The position numbers and the translations under genes were made by a program. From assembly GCF_014706615.1 (NCBI RefSeq), contig NZ_CP054877.1, positions 1 to 64,000 of the forward strand: a stretch of DNA of 64,000 nucleotides, read 5' to 3'. Under the pieces are notes generated by a model. It was not told where the DNA came from, did no database searches, and saw only the letters and a program-made list of their open reading frames with translations. This document shows, in pieces, positions 11,859-21,510 of this stretch. Source of the stretch: Candidatus Vesicomyosocius sp. SY067_SCS001. Lineage in GTDB: Bacteria > Pseudomonadota > Gammaproteobacteria > PS1 > Pseudothioglobaceae. Positions within the stretch are counted from its first letter, which is position 1. Every line of letters starts with the position of its first letter.

Positions 11859-13082
11859 TTACCCCGTTACTCTTATCGGTAACGACTTAGTTTTTCCAAT
11901 GGAGGTAAACCAGGGCATTAAGATAAAAAAGCTAAAATAAGTAAATGTAAACACTTTTGCTAGTAACGCATTAATTGGCGTTACCGGCTGCATACCTAAG
12001 TAACCAAGTATGATAAAACTAAGAATAAAAATCCCCAAAGCAATTTTATAAGGCCATGAACGATATCGAATTGATTTTACCTTAGATCTGTCTAACCATG
12101 GTAATGCAATTAGAATTAACAGTGAAGCAAACATACCAACAACGCCTGGGAATTGTGAACCAAACATAGGTGGTATAGCTCTTAATATTGAATAGAAAGG
12201 TGTTAAATACCAAAGTGGCGCGATGTGGTTAGGTGTTTGAAGTGGATTTGCTTCAATAAAGTTAGAACTCTCTAAAAAATATCCATTCATTGCTGGAGCA
12301 AAGAATACTACAGCTGAGAAAATCATTAGAAATACTACTACGCCTACAATATCCTTAACACTATAGTACGGATGAAATGGAACTCCATCTTTAGGAATTC
12401 CATCTTTATTTTTATTTTTTTTAATTTCTATACCGTCTGGATTATTTGAACCTACTGTGTGTAATGCAACAATATGCAAAAATACCAAAATAACTAAAAT
12501 CAATGGTAAAGCAATTACATGCAATGAAAAAAAACGGTTTAAAACAGGATCTCCAACAGCGTAGTCACCCAAGATAAAAGTTAAGATGTCAGGACCAAAT
12601 ATTGGTACTGAACCAAATAGAGAAATAATAACTTGTGCTCCCCAGTATGACATTTGCCCCCATGGTAATACATACCCCATAAAGGCTTCTGCCATCAATG
12701 CAATATATAGAACCATTCCTAAAATCCAAATTAACTCACGGGGGCTCTTGTATGAGCCATAAAGCAAACTACGATGTATATGTAAATATATAACAATAAA
12801 AAAAGCAGAGGCACCTGTTGAATGTAAATAACGAATAAGCCAACCCCAGTTAACATCACGCATTATATATTCTACTGATGCAAATGCATTGATAGCATCT
12901 GGTTTAAAGTGCATCGTCAAAAAAATTCCTGTTACAATTTGTATTACTAATACCAACATGGCTAATGAGCCAAAAAAATACCAAAAATTAAAATTTCTAG
13001 GTGTGTAATACTCTGCTAAGTGTTCATTCCAAACTTTAGTTAATGGAAATCTTTGATCAATCCAATTTTTGTTATTATTCAT
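11859..13082 (-). CDS. petB: Cytochrome b of the bc1 complex
   Basis: Membrane subunit carrying hemes bL and bH and both quinone sites. Eight transmembrane segments are predicted. Conserved segments include RYLHSTGASAFFIVIYLHIHR, GYVLPWGQMSYWGA and the Qo-site PEWY equivalent, here APLWYLTPFY. I place the start at the ATG at 13082 (407 residues, MNNNKNWIDQRFP) because AGGAG lies at the right distance; a longer frame from a TTG at 13118 would run into petA. The gap to petA is 13 bases and to petC five. Confidence 0.96.
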   Translation of the reverse strand: MNNNKNWIDQRFPLTKVWNEHLAEYYTPRNFNFWYFFGSLAMLVLVIQIVTGIFLTMHFKPDAINAFASVEYIMRDVNWGWLIRYLHSTGASAFFIVIYLHIHRSLLYGSYKSPRELIWILGMVLYIALMAEAFMGYVLPWGQMSYWGAQVIISLFGSVPIFGPDILTFILGDYAVGDPVLNRFFSLHVIALPLILVILVFLHIVALHTVGSNNPDGIEIKKNKNKDGIPKDGVPFHPYYSVKDIVGVVVFLMIFSAVVFFAPAMNGYFLESSNFIEANPLQTPNHIAPLWYLTPFYSILRAIPPMFGSQFPGVVGMFASLLILIALPWLDRSKVKSIRYRSWPYKIALGIFILSFIILGYLGMQPVTPINALLAKVFTFTYFSFFILMPWFTSIGKTKSLPIRVTG

Positions 13083-13095
13083 ATAATTCTCCTGA

Positions 13096-13692
13096 TTATG
13101 CTTTTGGATCAATGCCAATTCGAATTAAAGAATCGGCAACAAAATGATAAGGCGGGATAACTAAATTTGTTGGGGCTGGAACACCTGTATAAACCCTTCC
13201 TGCTAAATCAAATTTAGAACCATGACAAGGACAATAAAATCCACCCTTCCATGAGTCTCCCCCAAGATCAGAAGCGCCTAATTCAGGTCTATAGGTGGGC
13301 GAGCAACCTAAATGAGTACAAATGCCAATAATAACAGCAACATTAGGATTTATTGAACGATAAGGGTTTTTAGCATATTTTGGTTGTTGAGAAATTTCAT
13401 TACTATTAGGATCAGTTAAAATGCTATTTAGTGATGTCAAATTTTCAATAGTTTTTTTATCACGTTTAAAAATCCAAACAGGTTTTTTTCGCCATAAAAC
13501 TCTAACTAATTGTCCGTTGTCTAATTTACTTATATCAACATCAATAGGTGCGCCAGCAGCTTTTGCTCTTGCTGAAGGCATCCATGATGATAAAAATGGT
13601 ACTAAAACAAAACCAACGCCTATCGCACCAACAACACTTGTGGCGCTAGTTAAAAATCGCCTTTTTTTTAAGTCTATCTCTTGTTCTGACAT
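13096..13692 (-). CDS. petA: Rieske iron-sulfur protein of the bc1 complex
   Basis: [2Fe-2S] subunit that takes an electron from ubiquinol. The 198-residue protein starts with a twin-arginine-type leader (KKRRFLTSATS) followed by one membrane segment. The cluster-binding boxes CTHLGC and CPCHGS are intact, and the proline-rich loop after them is present (PAPTNLVIPPY). It is the first gene of petABC-sspAB. A promoter is expected in the 108-base AT-rich gap to the DciA-like gene, which is transcribed in the same direction. Confidence 0.96.
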   Translation of the reverse strand: MSEQEIDLKKRRFLTSATSVVGAIGVGFVLVPFLSSWMPSARAKAAGAPIDVDISKLDNGQLVRVLWRKKPVWIFKRDKKTIENLTSLNSILTDPNSNEISQQPKYAKNPYRSINPNVAVIIGICTHLGCSPTYRPELGASDLGGDSWKGGFYCPCHGSKFDLAGRVYTGVPAPTNLVIPPYHFVADSLIRIGIDPKA

Positions 13693-13800
13693 ATGGGCTA
13701 AAATCCTTTATTAAAGTTGGTAAATAAAATATAATTTTAAACCCGGATTATTATAATATATATTAACTTTATTTGATAGATAATTAATGTTAGAGTATTA

Positions 13801-14106
13801 TTAATTAATATTAATTTTAATTTCTACATGTGTTATAGATTCAAGTGCTGGTATTTGTATCAAAATTTCTAGTAATTTCACTATTTGTTTTTCAGCTCTA
13901 AAATAAATAGCATGATTATTAGTTATTAGGGTTGCTGTGTTATCTTTAATTAAGCATAATTTAATAAACGGTTTTAGTTTGTTCGGTAAAATCTTATTAA
14001 GCTCAATATTGATTTGATTATAGGATTTTGCTTTAGTAAACAATTGTCCAAGCCTACCATTAGGTACAAAATTTGCGAGATTTGTTATGGTTTTATACTG
14101 ACACAT
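13801..14106 (-). CDS. DciA-like (DUF721) protein
   Basis: The 101-residue protein resembles the DUF721/DciA family, which loads or regulates the replicative helicase DnaB in bacteria lacking DnaC. Supporting points are its size, the family-like segment LCLIKDNTATLITNNHAIYFRAEKQ, and its position divergent from and next to secA, a frequent place for this family in gammaproteobacteria. The N-terminal part is degenerate compared with what I know of the family. No catalytic motif is expected. Moderate confidence in family, lower in function. Confidence 0.65.
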   Translation of the reverse strand: MCQYKTITNLANFVPNGRLGQLFTKAKSYNQINIELNKILPNKLKPFIKLCLIKDNTATLITNNHAIYFRAEKQIVKLLEILIQIPALESITHVEIKININ

Positions 14107-14157
14107 TCATCTATCTATGAGAAAATAAGTTTTTAAGGTTTATTTAAACATATTTTA

Positions 14158-16857
14158 ATGAGTATTATAAATAACATTCTATCAAAGATAGTTGGTTCTA
14201 GAAATGATCGACTTATCAAAGTTTTATATAAAACTGTTGGTCAAATTACTGAATTAGAGTTAAATATGCAATCACTTAGTGATGAACAACTTAAGTCTAA
14301 AACTCAAGAATTTAAAGACAGATTGAATAAAAAGGAAACTTTAAACTCAATTCTTATTGAGGCATTTGCCGTGATACGAGAAGCATCAATCAGGGTATTA
14401 GATCTTAGACTTTATGATGTGCAACTAATTGGTGGCATAGTTCTAAATAATGGTAATATTGCAGAGATGGGTACAGGTGAGGGTAAAACTTTAGTAGCAA
14501 CCTTACCAGCCTATCTTAACGCTCTTAATGGTAAGGGTGTGCATATAGTCACTGTGAATGATTACTTAGCATTTCGTGATGCTCAGTGGATGGGAAAAGT
14601 ATTTAATTTTTTAAACATGAGTGTGGGTATTATTACCTCAAATATGTCATATGAAAATAAACAAGCTGCTTATTTATGTGATATTGTTTATGCAACTAAT
14701 AATGAGTTAGGTTTTGATTATCTTCGTGATAATATGGCATTTACTTCTGAAGAAAAAGTACAACGAATGCTTAATTTTGCCATTGTAGATGAGGTAGATT
14801 CAATTTTAATTGATGAGGCTAGAACACCTTTAATTATTTCTGGTCCAACGGATGATTATGCTCAAATTTACCAGGCTATTAATCATATGATTCCTAATTT
14901 TACTAAGCAAACAGAAAGAGAGTCTGGAAAAGAAATAGTTATTGAGGTAGCAGGTGATTATATTGTTGACGAAAAACATAAACAAGTATTTTTAACTGAT
15001 AATGGTCATGGTAAAGCTGAGCGTTTATTAATTGATGCGGGTGCTTTACTAGAAGGTGTTAGTCTTTATGATGCAAGTAATATTTTATTAATGCAACATA
15101 TTAACTCAGCATTGCGAGCACATATTTTATTCCAAAAAAATGTGGATTATATTATCCAAAATGATGAAATTGTGATTGTCGATGAATTTACTGGTAGAAC
15201 TATGTTGGGTCGTCGTTGGTCAGAAGGATTACATCAAGCTATTGAAGCTAAGGAAAGAGTAAGTATTAAAAAGGAAAACCAAACGCTTGCTTCAATTACT
15301 TTTCAAAACTATTTTAGGCTTTATAAAACACTCTCAGGTATGACAGGTACTGCTGATACTGAAGCTGTAGAATTTCAAGATATTTACGGATTGGAAACCG
15401 TGGTTGTTCCGCCTAATAAGCCATCTACGCGTGTAGATAAATCAGACTTAATTTATTTAACAACACAAGAAAAATTTAAAGCTATTGCTCTTGAAATTGC
15501 TAATTGTCAGAAAACTGGACAGCCAGTTTTGGTAGGCACTAGTAGTATTGAAAATTCAGAATTAATTTCCACTTTGTTAGAAAAAAATAATATCCAACAT
15601 GAAGTTTTAAATGCTAAGCAGCATGAGCGAGAAGCTATTATTATTGCTAATGCTGGTAATATTGGTGCAGTTACTATTGCAACTAATATGGCGGGTAGGG
15701 GTACGGATATTGTGCTAGGCGGTAAATTGTTTGAACAAGCAACAGGTAAGCAAAAAACTGACTGGCAGAATCGTCATAATGACGTTATTAAAGCAGGTGG
15801 GTTACATATTGTGGGTACAGAACGTAATGAGTCACGTCGAGTGGATAATCAATTACGTGGTCGTTCTGCGCGTCAAGGAGATGTAGGTTCAACTCGTTTT
15901 TACTTATCATTAGAAGATAATTTAATGCGTATTTTTGCTAGTGAGAAAATGTCATTAACGATGCAAAAGTTGGGTATGAAAAAAGGTGAATCAATTGAAC
16001 ATAAAATGGTTAATCGTGCTATTGAAAATGCTCAAAAAAAAGTAGAAGGTATGAATTATGATGCACGTAAACATCTTTTAGAATATGATGATGTTGCTAA
16101 CGATCAAAGAAAAGTCATTTATCAATTACGTGATGATTTGATGAGTGTTAATGATGTTCAAGCCCGATTTATTAGTATTAGGGAAAAAGTCATTAAACAG
16201 CTTTTTTCAGATTATATTTCATCTGAATTGATGGAAGAGGATTGTAATGTTGAAGGATTTTATAATGCTTTGAAATCAGATTATTCAGTTGATTTACCAT
16301 TGCAACAATGGCTTGATGAAGGTGTTAATATAGATGAATTGCAATCAAAAATTATTCAAGAAATGAGTACAATTTGTGATTATAAAGAAAAAATAGTTGG
16401 TACTAAGCTTATGCGTGAATTTGAAAAAGCAGTTATGCTAAAAACTATTGACCATTATTGGAAAGAGCATTTAGCAACTATGGATTATTTACGTCAAAGT
16501 GTTAATTTACGCGGTTATGCGCAAAAGAATCCGATGCAAGAGTATAAGCGTGAATCATTTGTTATGTTTACTTCGTTGTTAGACACTATTAATATTGAAA
16601 TTGTTAAATCTTTATCAAATGTTACTATTAATAAGAATACTGATATTCTCGATGTGGAACAACAAAATAATGATGATGCACAAGCAATACATAGTAACCC
16701 AAGTCAACAAATTAAACAAGCTAGTACTACTACTACTAATAATATACAAATACAAACTAACCAACAAAACACATATCAAAGAAAAGAAAAAAAAGTAGGG
16801 AGAAATGAATCTTGTCCTTGTGGATCAGGTAAAAAATATAAAAAATGTCATGGATAA
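14158..16857 (+). CDS. secA: Preprotein translocase ATPase SecA
   Basis: Motor ATPase that pushes unfolded preproteins through SecYEG. At 899 residues it is full length (E. coli 901). Walker A-type GTGEGKTLVATLPAYLNAL, DEVDSILIDEARTPL (motif II) and TNMAGRGTDIVLGG (motif V) are all visible. The C-terminal zinc-binding SEC-C motif CPCGSGKKYKKCHG is intact, after a low-complexity Gln/Asn/Thr linker, so SecB interaction is plausible. It is divergent from the DciA-like gene. It is followed by a long spacer where other gammaproteobacteria often carry mutT or argJ. Confidence 0.98.
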   Translation: MSIINNILSKIVGSRNDRLIKVLYKTVGQITELELNMQSLSDEQLKSKTQEFKDRLNKKETLNSILIEAFAVIREASIRVLDLRLYDVQLIGGIVLNNGNIAEMGTGEGKTLVATLPAYLNALNGKGVHIVTVNDYLAFRDAQWMGKVFNFLNMSVGIITSNMSYENKQAAYLCDIVYATNNELGFDYLRDNMAFTSEEKVQRMLNFAIVDEVDSILIDEARTPLIISGPTDDYAQIYQAINHMIPNFTKQTERESGKEIVIEVAGDYIVDEKHKQVFLTDNGHGKAERLLIDAGALLEGVSLYDASNILLMQHINSALRAHILFQKNVDYIIQNDEIVIVDEFTGRTMLGRRWSEGLHQAIEAKERVSIKKENQTLASITFQNYFRLYKTLSGMTGTADTEAVEFQDIYGLETVVVPPNKPSTRVDKSDLIYLTTQEKFKAIALEIANCQKTGQPVLVGTSSIENSELISTLLEKNNIQHEVLNAKQHEREAIIIANAGNIGAVTIATNMAGRGTDIVLGGKLFEQATGKQKTDWQNRHNDVIKAGGLHIVGTERNESRRVDNQLRGRSARQGDVGSTRFYLSLEDNLMRIFASEKMSLTMQKLGMKKGESIEHKMVNRAIENAQKKVEGMNYDARKHLLEYDDVANDQRKVIYQLRDDLMSVNDVQARFISIREKVIKQLFSDYISSELMEEDCNVEGFYNALKSDYSVDLPLQQWLDEGVNIDELQSKIIQEMSTICDYKEKIVGTKLMREFEKAVMLKTIDHYWKEHLATMDYLRQSVNLRGYAQKNPMQEYKRESFVMFTSLLDTINIEIVKSLSNVTINKNTDILDVEQQNNDDAQAIHSNPSQQIKQASTTTTNNIQIQTNQQNTYQRKEKKVGRNESCPCGSGKKYKKCHG

Positions 16858-17631
16858 CTATATTGATTTAATATCAGGTATTAGTCTTAATAATGTTGTT
16901 ATTAATGAAAATGGTACAAAAATATTAACCCAAGCTTGCCTTTTTTATTCTTATAAGCTAAAGTAAATTATGTTAAAGCTTACTTAAAATTCAAAGATTT
17001 TATTAGAAGATCTGGCTAAATATTGAGATTTAAGCAGCGAGTTGTTTTTCTGATACAATAAATTTATTATTACAACATACAAATCTTAAAGCAAAGAATA
17101 TTAAAACAATTATACTCACACAGTCAAAGTATTTTTTACCAAGATATGTGAATACTCAATATAAATTGAGAATGGAGTTATTATTGTTGAAAAGAATATT
17201 GTTATAATAATTTAACTTTAGTATGTAAGATGGGACTTTTGAATAAGAAAATATTTTCTTCAATTAATTTTACCATCAACATATATCTATAATGGTAAAG
17301 ATGGATTGATATATTAATTTATATTAGTTATTGTAATATTTAAATAACAATTAGCTAAATTTAATAGAACTAATAATAATGAGTTTTTCTAAAATAATTC
17401 CTCTAGGAAGAGAGGTTTATTTGTCTGATGGTTTACATGCTTTTTTGTTTAAACTGATTGGTTTATCAAAAATATTGACAGTAAAGTTATACTAATCAAT
17501 GATTTTGGCGTATTTATAAATTATTTAGGAGCTCTTACATTTTATTTTTTGATGAAAAAACTTAGTAAATTTGTCATCAAATTTACAATCAGTAAAAGGG
17601 CTGGGGATGGAAGAGTACTTGGAAGTAATTT
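16858..17631. other. Gene-poor spacer secA-pyrC, possible decayed coding DNA
   Basis: 774 bases with no intact gene. Two short reading frames hint at decay. A 38-codon frame from 16850, overlapping the secA stop, reads NNVVINENGTKILTQA, reminiscent of the first strand of a MutT/Nudix protein, a usual secA neighbour. From 17379 a frame reads FSKIIPLGREVYLSDGLHAF, and after a one-base shift continues as VILINDFGVFINYLGAL. I do not recognise the second. No RNA gene or repeat was found. Confidence 0.35.
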
Positions 17632-18660
17632 ATGCAAATTAAAATAATTCAACCAGATGACTGTCATTTACATGTTCGTTCAGGAGTAGCATTAAAATCA
17701 ATTATCGGTATGACGGTTGCGCAAATGGGTAGAGCAATTATTATGCCTAATTTAAATCCTCCTATTACTAACGTTACTCAAGCGTGCGCTTATAAAGCAG
17801 AAATTTTATCTACATTGCCAAAAGGAAATAGATTTAATCCATTGATGACCTTATATTTAACAGATAATACTACTTCTAAAGATATTCAAGAAGCTATTGA
17901 TAATAATATTATAGCAGTTAAGTTTTATCCTGCTGGAGCAACGACTAATTCCGATAGTGGTGTAACTAATATTGTTAAACTTTATCCAACGTTAGAGAGT
18001 ATGCAAAAACTGGGTATACCTCTTTTAGTGCACGGAGAAGTAACGCGTAGTGATGTGGATATTTTTGATCGAGAGGCAGTATTTATTGATGAGGTATTGA
18101 GTCAAGTAGTGAATGATTTTCCTGAGTTGAAAATTGTATTTGAGCATATCACCACTAAAAATGCTGTTGATTTTGTTTTAGCAAGTCATCATAAAATAGC
18201 AGCAACTATTACACCACATCATCTTTTGGCAAATAGAAATGATATGCTCGTTGATGGTATACATCCACACTATTTTTGCCTACCAGTTTTAAAGAGGAAA
18301 AATCCACATCAAATAGCATTATTGGACGTTGTAACTAGCGGTAATGTTAAGTTTTTTTTAGGTACAGATTCTGCGCCACATATGAAGACCGATAAAGAGT
18401 CTGCTTGTGGTTGTGCTGGTATTTTTAATGCACATTGTGCTATTGAGCTTTATGTAATGGTTTTTGAACATCAAAATGCACTAGATAAGTTAGAAGGATT
18501 TGCTTCAAAATTTGGTGCAGATTTTTATAATTTACCTTATAATAAAAAGATTATTACACTTAATAAGAAAGATTGGACTATACCAGCAAGTTACCCTTTT
18601 GCACATAGTAATATTGTGCCGTTTATGGCAACTAAAACACTTAGTTGGAAACTTGCTTAA
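17632..18660 (+). CDS. pyrC: Dihydroorotase
   Basis: Zinc enzyme that cyclises carbamoyl aspartate to dihydroorotate, the third pyrimidine step. The 342-residue product matches the E. coli-type (class II) enzyme. Metal and substrate residues are visible in DDCHLHVRSG near the N-terminus, KFYPAGATTNSDSGV (carbamylated Lys region), LVHGEV, FEHITT and GTDSAPH. A GGAAG ribosome site precedes the ATG. With pyrB and pyrD in the same window it supports complete de novo UMP synthesis, although the three genes are unlinked. Confidence 0.96.
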   Translation: MQIKIIQPDDCHLHVRSGVALKSIIGMTVAQMGRAIIMPNLNPPITNVTQACAYKAEILSTLPKGNRFNPLMTLYLTDNTTSKDIQEAIDNNIIAVKFYPAGATTNSDSGVTNIVKLYPTLESMQKLGIPLLVHGEVTRSDVDIFDREAVFIDEVLSQVVNDFPELKIVFEHITTKNAVDFVLASHHKIAATITPHHLLANRNDMLVDGIHPHYFCLPVLKRKNPHQIALLDVVTSGNVKFFLGTDSAPHMKTDKESACGCAGIFNAHCAIELYVMVFEHQNALDKLEGFASKFGADFYNLPYNKKIITLNKKDWTIPASYPFAHSNIVPFMATKTLSWKLA

Positions 18661-19049
18661 AGTAAAATATAAATTTGCTTGTTTGCATTTTATATTATGA
18701 ATAATGCTACTAACAATGCTATTATTATATAGGACATTTGTTATTAAAAGTTTTGTATTCTTTTTATCAAAATTTTTATACGATTTTATTACAACTAGTG
18801 TAAGTGTATTAAAATAGACTAATGAATTAATTTTAATATAACATACACTATTTTGAGTAAATTTTAGGTTGAAGAAATAAATAAATTAAATTTATTTAAA
18901 AGTAGCTTACTTAAAAAGTGTAAGTAGCGCTTTTATGCTTATTTTTAAGATTAAAAAAGCTTTATGAATTTATATATTTTAGGAATAATTGAATATTGTA
19001 AAAGTTTAAATAAGTCATTAATTAGTAAAAAAATTTTAAAGAAAACTAT
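18661..19049. other. Gene-free spacer pyrC-ribF
   Basis: 389 AT-rich bases between the convergent genes pyrC and ribF. Stops are frequent in all frames. I see a weak inverted repeat near 18904-18930 (CTTAC/GTAAG), but no clear terminator T-tract, RNA gene or gene remnant. Confidence 0.4.
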
Positions 19050-19952
19050 TCAGATTCCAAAAAAAAATTTAGCGTTTTTAACGTCTAATTTTATTTGTTC
19101 TTTTAATGCTAAAAAAGAATCAAACTTTTGTTCATCACGAATTTTATATTTAAATATAACTTTTGTATATTCGCCATAAACTTGTTTGTTAAAGTCAAAT
19201 AAAAAAACTTCCAATAAGACTGTTTCACCTCCAACTGTTGGGCGTTTTCCAAGATTACATACACCATTGTAAATTTTATTATTTAATTCTACATTAACTG
19301 CGAATATACCTAATAGTGGGCTTATTTTCCTTTTAATAGGAATATTAATTGTAGGAAATCCTATTGTTCTACCTTGTTTTTGGCAAGGAATGATTTTACC
19401 TGAAATTGAAAATTTTCGTCCTAACAACTGATTTGCCAAGTAAAAATTACCTTTTTTAAGTGATTGTCTAATTTTTGAACTACTTACTCTATTAAGGTTA
19501 TAAAGTACGGTTGGTGTTTTTTCTACCTCAAAATTAAAGGTTTGTAATAAAGAAAAATCACCAGTTTGATTTGATCCAAAACGAAAATCATCCCCAACTA
19601 GGCAAAGTTTAACTTTGAGTTTGTCTAGTAATATTTTATGAATAAAAGTGTTAGCAGTGAGTTGTGAAAATGAAGTATTAAAGTTAATTAATAAGTGTTC
19701 ATCTACTCCAAGGCTTGTAAGTAAGGCGTGTTTTTGTTTGAAACTACTTAGTGTGGCTTGCTCATGTCCAAAAAAGTGTTGTGGAGTTGGTGAAAATGAA
19801 ACAAGTACTGATGGTAAATTCATGATTTGTGCTTTGTTAACTAATGTTTTGATAATTTTCTGATGTCCTATATGTACACCATCAAAGTTGCCAATAGTAA
19901 CAACACTTCCTAAATGGGGTTTTAAATTTTTTAAACCACGAATGATTTTCAT
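19050..19952 (-). CDS. ribF: Bifunctional riboflavin kinase / FMN adenylyltransferase
   Basis: Makes FMN and FAD from riboflavin. The N-terminal nucleotidyltransferase domain has GNFDGVHIGHQKII (HxGH-type motif) and the LVGDDFRFG segment. The C-terminal kinase domain has GRTIGFPTINIP and ends with a lysine-rich helix. Its 300 residues are close to E. coli RibF (313). In many gammaproteobacteria it lies between murJ and ileS; here it is isolated between two gene-free spacers. Confidence 0.95.
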   Translation of the reverse strand: MKIIRGLKNLKPHLGSVVTIGNFDGVHIGHQKIIKTLVNKAQIMNLPSVLVSFSPTPQHFFGHEQATLSSFKQKHALLTSLGVDEHLLINFNTSFSQLTANTFIHKILLDKLKVKLCLVGDDFRFGSNQTGDFSLLQTFNFEVEKTPTVLYNLNRVSSSKIRQSLKKGNFYLANQLLGRKFSISGKIIPCQKQGRTIGFPTINIPIKRKISPLLGIFAVNVELNNKIYNGVCNLGKRPTVGGETVLLEVFLFDFNKQVYGEYTKVIFKYKIRDEQKFDSFLALKEQIKLDVKNAKFFFGI

Positions 19953-20454
19953 AAATGTTAATTTTAGTCTAATTAATGGATAATGTTATCGACTGGTTTT
20001 GTTCTTTTTAATTTTGAGTGTTGGTTTATTATTCTAAACAACTAGTTTAGATTTAGCAGTGTCCTATAATATGGACTTTAATTTAGTGATATCGAGATAT
20101 GGAATTATTAATAACTAAAATAGTTACTACTGTAGATTTCCCTAAACCAGTTAGAGGCATTGTTTAAATTTAGTTAGAAAACTACTTTTTAGAAGTTGTT
20201 TGTAGTTACCTGTAAGTTTATTACTTTGAGAGTAATATCCTAAGCATAACCATTGATCTAAATTTTTTTTTCAGATACATTAGTTAAAAAACCTAATATG
20301 TAAAGGTAATTATTAAAATTGTTAATAACTATTGTTATTTAAATTTACACAATATGATAAGGATTATATAGATGTTATTTTACTGTTTTTCAGTATATAT
20401 AATGATGATTAAATTAGTAAAACTACTTCAGTAGTAGTTCTGAGGTTTAGTGCA
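19953..20454. other. Gene-free spacer ribF-metA
   Basis: 502 AT-rich bases between two minus-strand genes. All six frames are broken by stops and no fragment resembles a protein I recognise. murJ often lies upstream of ribF in relatives, so this could be where it decayed, but nothing in the sequence shows that. No RNA gene or strong terminator seen. Confidence 0.35.
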
Positions 20455-21510
20455 CTATTTTAAATTAAGAGGGTCATTTGGATTAATACCGTTCATAAAT
20501 GGTTTTTCAATATCTTCATGAGTTGTTTGGTAAACACAACCAATCCAGTTGTTGATAATGACATTAGTGGCGTTTCCCCAAGTGTTGTCTAAGGTTTCTT
20601 TAATGAGTTGTTCAGGAAAATCTGAAATATTAAATTCTGAGGATAAAAGTTTAGTTTTATATTCGTTGAGAATAGCTTTACTTTGCTCGGTTAAATAGTG
20701 TTTAGGAAAAGGTGGATAGTTATTCCTAGTTTTTTTTAAATAGGCAATAATATCTCGCTTGTATTCCTTTAATAAGCTGATGGTATCGTATTCTGGATGG
20801 CCTTGAAAAAATACAATTCTTAATAAATCTTCACTAACTCCTAAGTGAACACCAATTTTACTTTCAACTAAAATTTTAACACCAGCGGCACTAAATTGCT
20901 TTTTTGAAATTTCATTAAAACGAGAGTGTGGAACGTTAAAACGTGTGTTGACTCCTCTCATTAAAGGGTGTTGTCGGTCTAGTATTTGGTGTGGAAATAC
21001 GCCCCAACATTTTTCACCAATGGCTTTGCGTTTTTGTCCATATCTAAATTCTAAAACGGCGTGAGTTGCTAAACATGAACATAGTGTTGAAGTAACATGG
21101 TCGTACGACCAATCAACAACTTCTTTTAATTCTTCATAGAAAGATGCTTTTTGTAAATCTTCTTGTTCAAGATGCGCACCTGTAATAATTAGTGCATCAA
21201 GTCCCTGTGCTTTAATATCTGTAAAAGTTTGATAATGTTGTTTTACATGTTTGTTTACTTTTTTACCACGTTTGATTGATGGTAGTGTGAATGGATGTAA
21301 ATAAAATTGTGCAATTTGATTGGAATGTCCAATAAGACGAAAAAATTGGCGTTCAGTTGCCTCAAGTGCTGCGTCTGGCATTGTATTTAATAAGCCAATA
21401 TGCAATTCACGTATGGTTTGGTTATTTGCCCTGTCTTTTGACAAAATAGTTTCACCCTCATCTTTAAGACGAGAGAAAGAAGGTAGGTTTGAATGTGCAA
21501 TTAGGGGCAT
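20455..21510 (-). CDS. metA: Homoserine O-acyltransferase (MetA family)
   Basis: Acylates homoserine at the first committed step of methionine synthesis. The 351-residue protein follows the MetA pattern: LLNTMPDAALEATERQFFRLIG, then TSTLCSCLATH with the likely nucleophile Cys146, and the His/Glu region FFQGHPEYD. The acyl-specificity position reads TGAHLE (Glu115), where E. coli MetA has TGAPLG; Glu at this site is associated with acetyl-CoA use. The name metA therefore gives the family, not proven succinyl specificity. Its ATG overlaps the stop of the upstream ATPase gene by one base (TAATG), indicating translational coupling. Confidence 0.9.
   Translation of the reverse strand: MPLIAHSNLPSFSRLKDEGETILSKDRANNQTIRELHIGLLNTMPDAALEATERQFFRLIGHSNQIAQFYLHPFTLPSIKRGKKVNKHVKQHYQTFTDIKAQGLDALIITGAHLEQEDLQKASFYEELKEVVDWSYDHVTSTLCSCLATHAVLEFRYGQKRKAIGEKCWGVFPHQILDRQHPLMRGVNTRFNVPHSRFNEISKKQFSAAGVKILVESKIGVHLGVSEDLLRIVFFQGHPEYDTISLLKEYKRDIIAYLKKTRNNYPPFPKHYLTEQSKAILNEYKTKLLSSEFNISDFPEQLIKETLDNTWGNATNVIINNWIGCVYQTTHEDIEKPFMNGINPNDPLNLK

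Noticed and set aside
18964-19179. Open frame of 71 codons on the plus strand over the end of ribF
   Set aside because: It lies mostly antisense to the ribF C-terminus, has no ribosome site and no family resemblance.
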